A stretch of DNA of 64,000 nt, from positions 4,092,001-4,156,000 of the forward strand of contig NZ_CP154796.1 of the NCBI RefSeq assembly GCF_039566955.1, given 5' to 3'. The stretch's first letter is position 1. Each line of letters opens with the position of its first letter. Position numbers and translations under genes: made by a program. Of the stretch, positions 31,310 to 42,100 are shown piece after piece. The stretch comes from Micromonospora sp. DSM 45708. Its GTDB lineage: Bacteria; Actinomycetota; Actinomycetes; Mycobacteriales; Micromonosporaceae. The notes under the pieces were generated by a model. It searched no databases and was not told where the DNA came from. It was given only the letters and a program-made list of their open reading frames with translations.

Positions 31310-32382
31310 GAGCTGATCTCCCGGTAGGCCGCGGCCAGCAGCTCGTCCGGCGGGGCCTCCAGCATGGCCGGGCGGGCCAGGCCGTCCAGCACCACGAACC
31401 GCAGCCGGCTCCCCCGGGCCTTCTTGTCCACCCGCATCGCGGCGAGCAGCTCCGGCCAGGCGTCCGCCCGGTAGCCGGTGGGCAGGTCGAGCGCGGTCAG
31501 CACCGACCGGTGCCGGCGCGCGGTGGCGTCGTCGAGCCGGCCGGCGAGCCGCGCGAGAGTGGCCGCGTAGACCAGCCCGACCGCGACCGCGTGGCCGTGC
31601 CGCCAGCGGTAGCCCTCCACCTTCTCGATCGCGTGCGCCAGCGTGTGCCCGTAGTTGAGCACCTCTCGCACCCCCGACTCGCGCAGGTCGCCGCCGACCA
31701 CGCCGGCCTTGACCCGCACCGCCCGCTCGACCAGCTCACGGACCACCGGACCGGCCGGGTCCCGCGCGGCCAGCGGGTCCCGCTCGACGAGGTCGAGGAT
31801 CACCGGGTCGGCGATGAAGCCGCACTTGACCACCTCGGCCATCCCGGCGGCCAGGTCGGCCGGGGGCAGGGCGTCCAGCGTCGCCAGGTCGCAGAGCACA
31901 CCGGCCGGCGGGTGGAACGCGCCGACCAGGTTCTTGCCGGCGGCCGTGTTGATCCCGGTCTTGCCGCCGACCGCGGCGTCGACCATGCCGAGCAGCGAGG
32001 TCGCCACCGGCACCCAGCGCACCCCGCGCAGCCAGCTCGCGGCGACGAAGCCGGCCAGGTCGGTGACCGCGCCACCGCCCACCCCGACCACCGCGTCGGT
32101 ACGCGTGAAACCCGCCGCGCCGAGCCGGTCCCAGCAGGCGGCGGCCACGTCGACGTGCTTGCCCGCCTCGGCGTCCGGCACCTCCACCAGCAGCGGCGCC
32201 ACGCCGTCGGCGCGGGCCCGCTCGGCGAGCCGCTCGGCCAGCGCCTTGAGCGGCGGCGCGTACAGGTAGGCCACCCGCTCCGCGCCGGGCAGCAGGTCGG
32301 GCGGCGGGTCGAGCAGGTCGCGTCCCACCAGCACGTCGTACGGCCGCTCGCCGCCGACCGGGATCCGGGTCACCTCGTCCAT
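31306..32382 (-). CDS. aroB: 3-Dehydroquinate synthase
   Basis: 358 residues from ATG 32382 ([21 protein letters not shown]). An NAD-dependent enzyme of the shikimate pathway: [44 protein letters not shown], the zinc-ligand Glu in MAEVVKCG, and the ligands in [12 protein letters not shown] and HGHAVAVG. All catalytic residues look intact. It is separated from aroK, its usual immediate neighbour, by a divergent two-gene membrane cassette. Confidence 0.96.
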   Translation of the reverse strand: MDEVTRIPVGGERPYDVLVGRDLLDPPPDLLPGAERVAYLYAPPLKALAERLAERARADGVAPLLVEVPDAEAGKHVDVAAACWDRLGAAGFTRTDAVVGVGGGAVTDLAGFVAASWLRGVRWVPVATSLLGMVDAAVGGKTGINTAAGKNLVGAFHPPAGVLCDLATLDALPPADLAAGMAEVVKCGFIADPVILDLVERDPLAARDPAGPVVRELVERAVRVKAGVVGGDLRESGVREVLNYGHTLAHAIEKVEGYRWRHGHAVAVGLVYAATLARLAGRLDDATARRHRSVLTALDLPTGYRADAWPELLAAMRVDKKARGSRLRFVVLDGLARPAMLEAPPDELLAAAYREISS

Positions 32383-32474
32383 CGCCGGCAGCCTAGTCCA
32401 GCGCCCGTCCCCGGCGCGGCGACTGTCCACTCCGTGGGGCGTTTGTCCGGCCCCGCCCCGGGTAGGGCCGCAGA

Positions 32475-32975
32475 ATGAGCATCCGTCTTCCCGCCACGAT
32501 CCTCGGCGTCGGCCTCGGCGGCTTCGTCGACGGCATCGTGCTGCACCAGGTCCTCCAGTGGCACCACATGCTCAGCAGCACCGCCACCGACCGGGTGGGG
32601 ATCAGGGACTACCCGGTCGACACCGTGCCCGGCCTGGAGATGAACACGCTGTGGGACGGGCTGTTCCACGTCGTCACCTGGGTGGCGGTGCTGACCGGGC
32701 TGGCCCTGCTCTACGCCCGGGTGACCCGCTCCCGGGGCCGGCTCTGGCGCTCCCCCATGCTGTGGGGCTGGATGCTTGTCGGGTGGGGCCTGTTCAACCT
32801 GGTGGAGGGCGTCGTCGACCACCACCTGCTCGGCATCCACCACGTCCGGACCGGCCCGCACCAGACCTGGTGGGACCTCGGCTTCCTGGCGCTCGGCGCG
32901 ATCCTGGTCGTCGGCGGCTGGGCGATCCAGCGGCGGGCCGACGCGATCGACCTGTGCGCGCCGGAGGCGCGGTGA
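32475..32975 (+). CDS. DUF2243 family membrane protein
   Basis: 166 residues with four predicted transmembrane segments (about 5-27, 62-82, 92-114, 135-153). Conserved-looking histidines cluster in the first and later loops: [34 protein letters not shown], suggesting a metal-binding membrane protein of the DUF2243 family. Its stop overlaps the next gene's GTG (GTGA), so the two are one unit, divergent from aroB with a 92-base gap. Molecular function unknown; the partner hints at oxidase or copper-related assembly. Confidence 0.82.
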   Translation: MSIRLPATILGVGLGGFVDGIVLHQVLQWHHMLSSTATDRVGIRDYPVDTVPGLEMNTLWDGLFHVVTWVAVLTGLALLYARVTRSRGRLWRSPMLWGWMLVGWGLFNLVEGVVDHHLLGIHHVRTGPHQTWWDLGFLALGAILVVGGWAIQRRADAIDLCAPEAR

Positions 32976-33793
32976 GCCTCGCGCACGGCGGGCACGCCGC
33001 CGGTGGCTTCCCGGCGACCGCGCTGCTGCCGGCGGCGGTGTTCTGGGCGTACCTGGCCGCCGCGCTGCGGCTGCGGGACCCCGGCGGGCCGGGCTGGTCG
33101 TCCGCGCGAACGACCAGCTTCGGGCTGGGCGCGCTGCTGGTGACCGTGGGGCTGCTCCGGCCGGCCGGCGACTTCGTCGGGCACATGTGGCAGCACCTGC
33201 TGATCGGCATGCTCGCGCCGCTGGCGCTGGTGCTCGGCGCGCCGGTCACCCTGCTGCTGCGCACCCTGGACCGGCGTACCGGACGCCGGCTGGTCCACGT
33301 CCTGCGCCACCCGGTCGCGCGGGTGCTCGGCCACCCGGTGACCGGCCTGCTGCTCACCGCCGGCGGTCTGTGGCTGCTCTACCTCACCCCGCTCTACCGG
33401 GCCACGCTGGAGAATCCGCTGCTGCACACGCTGGTGCAGGCCCACTTCCTGCTCAGCGGCTGCCTGTTCGCCTGGTCCGTCGCCGGGCCGGACCCCGGCC
33501 CGCACCGCCCCCGGGTGCCGGTACGGCTGGTGGTGCTCGGCGCCGGGGTCGCCGCCCACGCCACGATCGCCCAACTGCTCTACGCCGGTGTGCTCGTCGA
33601 CGTGCCGGCCACCGGCGCCGAACTGCGGGCCGGCGCCACGCTCATGTACTACCTCGGTGACCTGGCCGAGATCGCGCTCGCGTTCGCGTTGCTCGCCACC
33701 TGGCGCCCGGAGCGCACCGCCCGCCCGGCGCGACGCGCCGCCCCCGAGCCGGCCCGGACCGGACCGGTGCCGCGAGGTCCCGTCAGGGCTTGA
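32972..33793 (+). CDS. CtaG-like cytochrome c oxidase assembly membrane protein
   Basis: 273 residues from GTG 32972, translationally coupled to the DUF2243 gene. About seven membrane segments. [30 protein letters not shown] (landmark HMWQHLL), [29 protein letters not shown] and [13 protein letters not shown] are features of the caa3_CtaG family, implicated in copper delivery to haem-copper oxidase. No oxidase subunits are nearby. The C-terminus is a basic Pro/Arg/Ala tail. Its last 11 bases overlap the convergent aroK gene. Confidence 0.8.
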   Translation: MSLAHGGHAAGGFPATALLPAAVFWAYLAAALRLRDPGGPGWSSARTTSFGLGALLVTVGLLRPAGDFVGHMWQHLLIGMLAPLALVLGAPVTLLLRTLDRRTGRRLVHVLRHPVARVLGHPVTGLLLTAGGLWLLYLTPLYRATLENPLLHTLVQAHFLLSGCLFAWSVAGPDPGPHRPRVPVRLVVLGAGVAAHATIAQLLYAGVLVDVPATGAELRAGATLMYYLGDLAEIALAFALLATWRPERTARPARRAAPEPARTGPVPRGPVRA

Positions 33794-34292
33794 GCAGGGC
33801 GGCGATCTCGGTGGCCAGCTCCTCCGGCGCGCGGCCGTCGGTCACCACGGTCGCGGTCGCCACCTCGGCGTAGAGCGGACGGCGCTGATCCAACAGGTGT
33901 TTGAGGGTGGCCCGGGGGTTCAACGCCAGCAGCGGCCGGCCGGCGCCCAGCCCGACCCGCCGGATCGCGTCCGGCAGCTCCACCGACAGGTGCACCACCG
34001 TGTGGCCGATCAGCGCGGCCCGGTTCTCCTCGGCCAGGACCGCGCCACCGCCGAGCGCGAGCACACCGGCGTGCGAGGCCAGCGCCGCCGCCACGGCGGC
34101 CCGCTCCAGCGTACGGAAATGGTCCTCGCCCTCGTCGACGAAGATCTCCGGGATCGGCTTGCCGGCCAGCCGCTCGATGTCGGTGTCGGTGTCCCGGAAG
34201 TCGACGCCGAGCGCGGCGGCGAGCGCCGTGCCCACCGTGGTCTTGCCGGAGCCGGGCGCGCCGACCAGTACGCAGACCGGCCGGGTGCTCAT
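33783..34292 (-). CDS. aroK: Shikimate kinase
   Basis: 169 residues from ATG 34292 (overlaps the aroC stop, ATGA). Walker [10 protein letters not shown] near residue 11, shikimate-binding [18 protein letters not shown] and [14 protein letters not shown], and the lid GRPLL. Phosphorylates shikimate. Its 3' end overlaps the convergent CtaG-like gene by 11 bases, indicating that the membrane cassette was inserted tightly against it. Confidence 0.96.
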   Translation of the reverse strand: MSTRPVCVLVGAPGSGKTTVGTALAAALGVDFRDTDTDIERLAGKPIPEIFVDEGEDHFRTLERAAVAAALASHAGVLALGGGAVLAEENRAALIGHTVVHLSVELPDAIRRVGLGAGRPLLALNPRATLKHLLDQRRPLYAEVATATVVTDGRAPEELATEIAALLKP

Positions 34293-35467
34293 CTGACCAC
34301 CAGGCTGTCGAGGTAGCTCGCCAGGTTGCGGCGCATCTCGGCGACCGAGTCGCCGCCGAACTTCTCCACCGCGGCCTCGGCCAGCACGAGCGCCACCATG
34401 GCCTCGGCGACCACCGCCGCCGCCGGCACCGCGCACACGTCGGAACGCTGGTTGATCGCGGTGGCCGGCTCGCCGGTGGTCACGTCGATCGTCGCGAGCG
34501 CGCGGTTGAGTGACGAGATCGGCTTCATCGCCGCCTTCACCCGCAGCGGCTCGCCGGTGGTGATGCCGCCCTCCAGGCCGCCGGCCCGGTCGGTGACCCG
34601 GCGCACGCCGGTGGCGCTGGGGATGATCTCGTCGTGCGCCTCCGAGCCACGGGAGCGCGCCTGCTGCCAGCCGTCGCCGATCTCGACGCCCTTGATCGCC
34701 TGGATCGACATCACCGCGGTGGCCAGCCGGGCGTCGAGCTTGCGGTCCCACTGCACGTGACTGCCCAGGCCCGGCGGCACGCCGTACGCGAGCACCTCGA
34801 CCACGCCGCCGAGCGTGTCGGCGTCCTTCTTCGCGGCGTCGACCTCGGCGACCATCCGGGCGCTCGCGTCGGCGTCGAGGCAGCGCAGCGGATCCGCGTC
34901 GATCCGCGCGGCGTCGGCGGGGGTGGGCCGCAGGCCGGGCTTCGCCGCCACCGGCCCCAACTCCACCACGTGCGACACGATCTCCACGCCGAGCGCCTGC
35001 CGGACGAGGGCCTTGGCGACCGTGCCCACGGCGACCCGGGCGGCGGTCTCCCGGGCGCTGGCCCGCTCCAGGATCGGCCGGGCGTCGGTGTGGCCGTACT
35101 TCTGCATGCCCGCCAGGTCGGCGTGGCCGGGCCGGGGGCGGGTCAGCGGCGCGTTGCGGGCCTGCGCGGCAAGCTCCTCCGGGTCGACCGGGTCGGCGGC
35201 CATCACCGTCTGCCACTTGGGCCACTCGGAGTTGCCCACCCGGATCGCCACCGGGCTGCCCAGCGTCACGCCGTGCCGGAGCCCGCCGATGATCTCGATC
35301 TCGTCCCGCTCGAACGCCATCCGGGCACCCCGGCCGTAGCCGAGCCGGCGGCGGGCCAGCTCGTCGCCGATCTCGGTGGTGGTCACCTCGATGCCGGCGG
35401 GCACCCCCTCCATCAGCGCGACGAGGGCGGGTCCGTGCGATTCACCTGCAGTCAGCCAGCGCAACAC
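34289..35467 (-). CDS. aroC: Chorismate synthase
   Basis: 392 residues from GTG 35467 ([25 protein letters not shown]). An FMN-dependent lyase giving chorismate. Family signatures: [55 protein letters not shown] (landmarks RPGHADL and ERASARETA), and GGITTGEPL. Preceded by an 18-base perfect palindrome and the RHS module, which separates it from aroE; downstream aroK overlaps by 4 bases. Confidence 0.96.
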   Translation of the reverse strand: MLRWLTAGESHGPALVALMEGVPAGIEVTTTEIGDELARRRLGYGRGARMAFERDEIEIIGGLRHGVTLGSPVAIRVGNSEWPKWQTVMAADPVDPEELAAQARNAPLTRPRPGHADLAGMQKYGHTDARPILERASARETAARVAVGTVAKALVRQALGVEIVSHVVELGPVAAKPGLRPTPADAARIDADPLRCLDADASARMVAEVDAAKKDADTLGGVVEVLAYGVPPGLGSHVQWDRKLDARLATAVMSIQAIKGVEIGDGWQQARSRGSEAHDEIIPSATGVRRVTDRAGGLEGGITTGEPLRVKAAMKPISSLNRALATIDVTTGEPATAINQRSDVCAVPAAAVVAEAMVALVLAEAAVEKFGGDSVAEMRRNLASYLDSLVVR

Positions 35468-35557
35468 AGCGGCCAGTGTGTCACGCGCCGGGGCCCCGCC
35501 GATGCGCTGCCCACCACGTCCCGCTCTGCGGACACCCGCGTTCGACGCCGAGCGCCG

Positions 35558-35604
35558 CACCGATCCTGGGTGGGCGTCGACCGACGCCCACCCAGGATCT
35601 GGTG
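35558..35604 (-). terminator. Strong hairpin, probable end of the RHS transcript
   Basis: Perfect 18-base arms GATCCTGGGTGGGCGTCG (35562-35579) and CGACGCCCACCCAGGATC (35582-35599) with a two-base loop, extended by four further pairs past one bulge. It lies 27 bases beyond the stop of the small membrane gene that follows the RHS gene, and 90 bases before the aroC start, so it probably insulates aroC from the RHS unit. It could instead be a single copy of another palindromic repeat. Confidence 0.7.
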
Positions 35605-35630
35605 TCACCTATCCGTGTACCGCGGATCCG

Positions 35631-36131
35631 TCAGCCATCAATGATCTTGATGGCCCCCGCGGGATTGAGACCGATCCAGATCTCGACCGCCTCCCGGTCG
35701 ACGTCCCGGAGATAGACGTCGCCCTTCACCTCCCTCGGATGATGCGGTGAGCGCCGCAGGTTCAGCGCGAGCCTTCCGGCCAGCACCACGACCGCCAGCA
35801 CGAGCGCCACCAACAGTGTCACCACCATGTGCCGCGCGTCGTCGCGCACCGAGTCGACGCCGTACGCGACGACGAGCAGAACCGCCGCGACGAGCACCGC
35901 CGGGAACACCCTGCGCCGCCAGATGGTCTCCGTCTGGCAGGTTCGGGTGAACCGCTCGGCCGCAGCCACACCCACCGGGAGGCTGACCACGGACCGACTC
36001 AACCCGTACCGGCCCAGGCAGCAGACGCGCGCCACGGTGGCCGCCTCACTGCCGTCGATGATCGATCTCGGCGCGGGCGCCAGCTCACCGGCCGTTCGGC
36101 CGGCCAACCAGACGTCGACCCGTGGTTTCAT
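35631..36131 (-). CDS. Two-TM hypothetical protein, candidate immunity protein
   Basis: 166 residues, no recognised family. Residues 1-73 are soluble with three cysteines (two adjacent, ARVCCLG). Two membrane helices follow (about 75-92, FPAVLVAAVLLVVAYGV; and 102-122, VVTLLVALVLAVVVLAG), then a charged tail with REVKGDVYLRDVDREAVEIWIGL. A GGGGAGG ribosome binding site lies upstream. It starts 30 bases after the RHS stop on the same strand, the place where polymorphic toxin systems encode immunity. A membrane immunity protein against a membrane-active toxin is inferred from position and topology only. Confidence 0.6.
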   Translation of the reverse strand: MKPRVDVWLAGRTAGELAPAPRSIIDGSEAATVARVCCLGRYGLSRSVVSLPVGVAAAERFTRTCQTETIWRRRVFPAVLVAAVLLVVAYGVDSVRDDARHMVVTLLVALVLAVVVLAGRLALNLRRSPHHPREVKGDVYLRDVDREAVEIWIGLNPAGAIKIIDG

Positions 36132-36161
36132 CCGCCTGCCTCCCCAAACTCCACTGTCGGC

Positions 36162-39100
36162 CTAGGCACAGAACTTGCTGGTGGTCCAGCCATATCCCCA
36201 CTGGTACTGCCGGCTGCGGTTCGTCCACCAGCGGAAGTACCCGTTGACGTACGCTCCCCGCTTCCGGGTGCACCGTTCGCTGTACTCCCAGACGAACCAG
36301 GCGATGGCACCGGCCGCGACGGCGAACGCGGCCCCGGCCGGCCCGGAGAAGACGGCCGCGATCGCGCCGATGATGGCGTACGCGAAGCCCCATCTGGTCA
36401 GGAACCTCACGTCACTGTGGGAGATGTAGCACTGGAAGTTCCAGTCGACGCGGTAGCCACCCCAGCCGCCCCACCAGTAGTACCACTTACGGGAGCTGAG
36501 GCTGGTGCGCCAGCACGACAGATTGCCGGTGGTGTCTTCCTTGTTGACCGAGTCGCCGGTGCCGTATTCGTACGGATTGGAGTTGCCCCCGTAGATCGGG
36601 TCGGTGGAGAGGAATCGGCTGGTGCTGGGGTTGTAGAGGCGGGAGCCCATGAGGATCGAGCCGTCGGGGGTGTCGGCGGCGCGTTGGTGGGTGCCGAGCC
36701 AGCCGTAGCGTCGGGTGCCGGCGTCCGCGGGATTGCGCGCGTTGCCGTGCTCGTCGTACTCGCTGGTGTAGGCCAGCCCGACGCCGGTTTCGGTCATCCC
36801 AGCGACGAGATCGCCGTGCAGATTGGTGATCTGCCAGACGACACCGACGGTGCTGGTGAACAGGCCGGCGATGCCGGCGAGCCCACTGATAGCCCGCGAG
36901 TGCCGGCCGCCGCCCTCGTCGGTCCAGCTCGGACTGTCACCGTCGGCGCTGTAGTGGTTGATCCGGGTGAGGCTGTCGGCGGTGTCGGTCCAGGAGCGGA
37001 TCCGGTTGGGCACGACATCCAGGTTGTAGGTGGTGGTGCGGGTGCCTCGGGTGATGCTGCGCACCATGTCGTTGACGTGGTAGGTCATGGTGCTTTCCGC
37101 GGCACCGGAGACCGCGAGGTCGACGGCCGGCTGGGTCAGCGTCCGGCCGAGCGCGTCGTAGGTGTAGCCGGTCCCGGTGGTGCGGTCGGCGCTGTCATAG
37201 CTCCACTCCCGGCTGGCGCCGGCCGTGGTCGTCTGACAGGCGCCGCCCGTCGCCGGGCCGTACGCCACCTGACTGGTGCCGTTGGTGGCCTCGTCGAAGC
37301 CGTACCCGCGGGTGCTGCACTGGCCGGCCACGGTGTCCGCCACGCCGGTGAGCCGGGCGGCCTGGTCGTAGCTGAAGACCTGCGAGGACAGGGTCGACGA
37401 GCGGCTGCGCCACTGGTCGTGGGCGCTGGCGGTGACCGTCTCGCTGTAGAGGGTGCAGTTGCTCTGGCCGCAGCCCGGCTTGGTGTAGGTGATGCCGCGG
37501 GCCGCGCCGCTCTCGTCGGTGGTCAGGTTCACCACGAGTCCGTTGGGCCAGGTCTGGCTGACCGGGATCCCATCGTTGTCGTAGCTGGCGGTGAAGGTGC
37601 CCGTCTGGGTGTCCGCCACCGACGTCGGCAGGCCGCGTCGCTCGCTGCCGCCGTCGAAGGTGAAGGTGCGGGTGCCCTTGCCGTCATTGACGGTGGCCGG
37701 CCGGCCCGCGATGTCGAAGGTGCTGGCGGTGACCGTGCCGTCGGCGTCGGTGTACGAGGCCATCCGGCCCAGGCTGTCGTACTCGCGGATGATCTCCGCC
37801 GTCACCGTCCCGGAGCCGTTGACCGTCTGGCTCCGGACCGCCTGCCCGCTGGCCTGGTCGTAGACGGTGCGCCGCTTCTCCAGCGCCGTGCCCAGACCGG
37901 CCGCGGTCACCGACATCTCCGACTGACGCCCGGCGGCGTCGTAGGTGAGGTCGGTCCGCCGCAGCTCACCCGATCCGGTCTTCACCGTCTGTCGGCGCGG
38001 CTGCCCGAACATGTCGTAGGTGACGGCCGTGACCGGTAGTTCCGGCCCGGACTCGGGCTGACCGCCGGTCTGCGTGCGGCAGACCAGGCCGTCCCACTCC
38101 GGCCGGTTGCCGCACTCCGGGTAGGTGGCGTTGGCCGCCGCCCGGTAGTAGACCGTGACCCGGGTCGCCGGTGTGGTGTCCGCGCTGCCACCGGCCGGGG
38201 CCGTGGTGCTGACCACGCGCCCTTCGCTGTCGTAGCCCGTTCGGGTGACCAGGTCCAGGTCGCCCGGATCGACGGTGACCCTGACCGGCTGGCGCAGCGT
38301 CCAGTCGTAGTCGGTGGTGGTGGTGCGGGTGTCCGCGTCCAGGGTCTGTCCGGCGTCGACATAGCTGACCGATGACCGTTCGGTGGTCGCCAGCTTGTAG
38401 GGCCCGCCGCTGCTCGGCGCTCCCTGGTCGTAGGTGAGCCGGGCGTGCTGCCGACCGCGCACGACCGTGCCGGAGTCGAGCATCACGTCATGCTCCGAGC
38501 CGAACGTCTCCAGCAGCAACTGGCCGTCGGTGGAGTAGACGTTGAAGGTGGCCAGCTTCGCCGCGAGCTGCGCCTCGGCGCTGGCGGTGTCGCCTGGTGA
38601 CGCGTCCAGGGCCCGCTGGCGGTTGCCGGCGGTCAACTCCTGCACGACGTTGCCGTACCGGTCGTAGGAGGTGGCGGTGACGCGCCCACCCGGTTCGGCC
38701 ATGTTGACCACACGGGCGTTGGCGTCCAGGTAGGTGACCGTCGCACGCTGGTAGGAGCTGGGCAGCGTACCGGTGCTCGGGTCGCCGGTCGGCACCTCGG
38801 TGGCCGGGAAGACGGCCGTGGCGTCGGTCGGTGGCTCCGCCTGCGCCCACCGTGCGGTCTGCGCGCCGGACAGGTCGTACGGCGCGCCGCTGCCGGAGGT
38901 CGGCACCTGGTAGACGACCGTCTGCACGGACGTTCCCGCGGTCAACGCCGACCGGGTCACCTTGTAGAGCCGGCCCTTGCCGGGGTCGCTCGGCGTGGTC
39001 GTGTACGAGAACTGCCACGGCTGCTGGGCCGGCGGCGTCAACGAGACGATGATGCCGTTCGAGTCGTAGTAGTAGACCGTTCGCAGCGAGTGCGGCCCGG

Positions 39101-42100
39101 TGCCGTCGGTGTAGTCCAGCCGGGGGTCGTGCACGCTCCGCAGCCGGCCGCTGTTGTCGTAGGTGTAGCGGGCCAGCACGACGGTCCGCATCGCCGGAGT
39201 GGACAGGTCCGGGTCCCAGGCGGTGTAGGAGATCTGCTTCACCCGGCCGACGTAGTCGCCCCACTGACCGTCACCGAGGCCGGTGGCCGTGGTGGTGGTG
39301 GCGTAGGTGAAGGTCAGGGCACGGCAGCCACGGACCAGCGTGGTGCAGCTGACGCCGGCCGGCACCGGGGACAGCAGACGGGTCGGCCGCATGACGTCGT
39401 TGGTCCCCAGCGTCACTTTCTCCCAGGAGTAGGTGGTGGCGCTCCCCGAGCCCGGCGGCGTCACCGAGGTGGGGGTCCAGACGTTCGCCGGGTCCGTCGA
39501 GGTCCGGGTGAACGTGACCACGTTCCCCTTCTCGTCGGCGAGGGTGAAGGTGTTGGCGGCCGAGCTGAAGGTCAGCTGGTAGGACTCCGCGCCGACCTGC
39601 GGCTCGTAGTTGACCCCGGCGCTGTCGACCTTGGTGAAACCGATCGACGAGTCGTCCGGGAGCTTCACCTGGACCAGGCTGCCGTAGGTGGTCAGCCTGG
39701 TGTAGGGCGCTTCCGCGTCGGACACCACCAGACCGGAGACCCAGCCCGGACCGAAGAGCGGATCGAGGCCGAGCGGCTGCCGGCTGTTGACGGTGCGGGA
39801 GATGGACAATCCGGCAGCCGAGACGTCCGGAGCGGAGATCTGGTAGTTGCCGGTGATCAGGTTGACCGAGCCGGGCCCCACCTGGACGGTGTCGGCCGAG
39901 GCCAGGTTACGGTCGAAGCGGAACTTGACCTGGTCGGCCGGCGCCCCGTAGTTGCTCAGGTTGAAGTAGGGCCGGACCTGCACCGGTCCGTCGCGCGGGA
40001 TGCCGTTGGCGTCGACCGCGGCGAGCGTGGCGGCGACGTCCCAGTTCAGCTTCGGCGCGGCGCCGCTGGTCAGGGCGGCCGGCCAGGTGACCGGTCCTCC
40101 GCCGACGGCGTAGCTGACGTGTCCCGCCGGGATGGTGACCCAGGTGTCGGAGCCGGCCCGCCGCCACTGGTAGGTGACGTCGACGAAGGACGGCGCGGCG
40201 GTCGAGGCGAGGACCACCTTGGCGCCGCTGACGTCACCGGCCTTGGGCGAATCCTGGGAGCCGGAGCCGACCTTGAACGGGTAGCTGCGCAGCGCGGTGA
40301 GGTTGCCGGCCGAGTCCCGGGTCCGCGCCCAGACGTTGTGCCAGCCCGGGGTGAGCGGCTTGATGCTCACCGTGGCAGCGGCGCCCGGCGACGGCGCGTT
40401 GACCACCTTGTTCGGCGGCTGCACGTCGAGGCTGTACTCGTAGGCGGCGGCGTCGGCGATGCCGTTCGGGTCAAACGTGAAGTTGCCGGCGACGTTCGCG
40501 TCGCCACCCCACTGGTTCTCCGGGTAGGTCGAGGAGCTGACGATCGGCGGCGCGCCGATCGACGTGTCCACGGTGAACTCACAGAACGGCGACCACGCGC
40601 CGTCCACCGAGCCGTCGTTGCCGCGTACCCGCCACTTGTAGGACGAGCCGTTGGTCATGACGCCGGCCGGCACCGTGGCGCTGAAGGTGCTGCCGGAGGC
40701 GGCGGTAGCCGTGATCGTGCTGCCCAGCTTGGTGGTGCCGGTCAGCGTCCACCACTCGACCTCGGCCTTCACCGTCGAACCCTCGGCGTCCGAGATGATC
40801 GACTTGAGCTGCGGCGTGGCGGTGTTGACGGTCGGCCGGGAAGCGCCGGTGACGCAGGCCGTCGACGGCACCGTCGAGCGGGTGCCGACCGTCGGGTACG
40901 AGTTGTAGGTCACCACCGCGTACGGGACCTGACTGCTGTCGACCGCGTTGCGGGAGCGGAACTGCTTGAAGCTGTTGGTGTTCGTCTCGTCGGTGCCCCG
41001 CACGCCCATGTAGGCGGTGGACTGCCCGGCGGTGGCGGCCCGCTGGAAGAAGCTGGTGCCGCTGACGCTCACCCAGCCGTCGTCGCAGGTCGACGAGAAG
41101 CCCTTGGTCTGGGTGGAGGTCGCCTCCTTCTGGATCCAGGTGGGCTGGGTGCCCCAACGGGTCGCCGAGGAGGCGGCGCCGGTGCTCCAGATCTCCCAGG
41201 AGTTCGCGGTGCAGGTGTTGGACCAGAAGTTCCAGAAGTAGACCGTCGCCCCGGTGATCTGCTTGCCGGCGAGCGCGGAGACCGGCCAGTTCACGAACGC
41301 GCGCGACTTCACGCTGGGCGAGCCGGCCAGCAGGCCGACTTGGAGGTCGTTCGCCCCGCCGCGGTCGACGGTGTCGCCCTCCTTCACATAGGTGTCGAAG
41401 GAGGTGTAGAGCGGGTTGATCTGCGGGTCGATGGTGACCGGGTACTGCGTGGCCGGGTCCTTCAACCAGGCCAGGTCGGGCTGCAACCGCATGGTGAGCC
41501 CGTTCGGAGCGGCGGCGCGGGCACCCGCCGAGGGGCGCTCCGCCTTCGTCCTGACCATGGCGCGGCGGGTCGGCTCCTCGGAGCCGGGGGCACGCCGGGC
41601 GTCCCACATCTGCGGCGCGGGGACCGTGGCGACCGGCTTGCCCTTGGCGTTGAGCAGGGTCAGGCCGCCCGCCGGGTCCTGCGTGAACGAGGAAAGGCCC
41701 TTGCCGGTCAGCGGAAGCGCCAGCGAGGGCAGGCGGTCGACCGCATCGCGGCTCTTGACGGTCAGGAACTGGGAGAAGCCGGTCCGGGTCGCCTCGACGA
41801 CCAGGTCGATCCCCGGGGCGATCTCGGGATAGGTCGCACGGTTCTCGGCGAGGACCGGCGTCGGCAGTGCGCCCGGCCAACCGAGCGCGAACCGGCCGGC
41901 GCCGGCGCCGACCGCGGCGAGTTCACCCGCGCCGGAACGCTTACCGGAGATCCGCAGGTCGAGCGGGTGCGCCACGGCTTGCACGGAGCCGTCGGCGGCG
42001 GGCTGGAGGGTGAGGTCGATCGGCGTCCAGCCGCCGTTCCTGCGCATCCGGACCGGTCCGGCGTGGACCTTCGCCTCGATCTGGCCGTTCGGGTGTGCGA

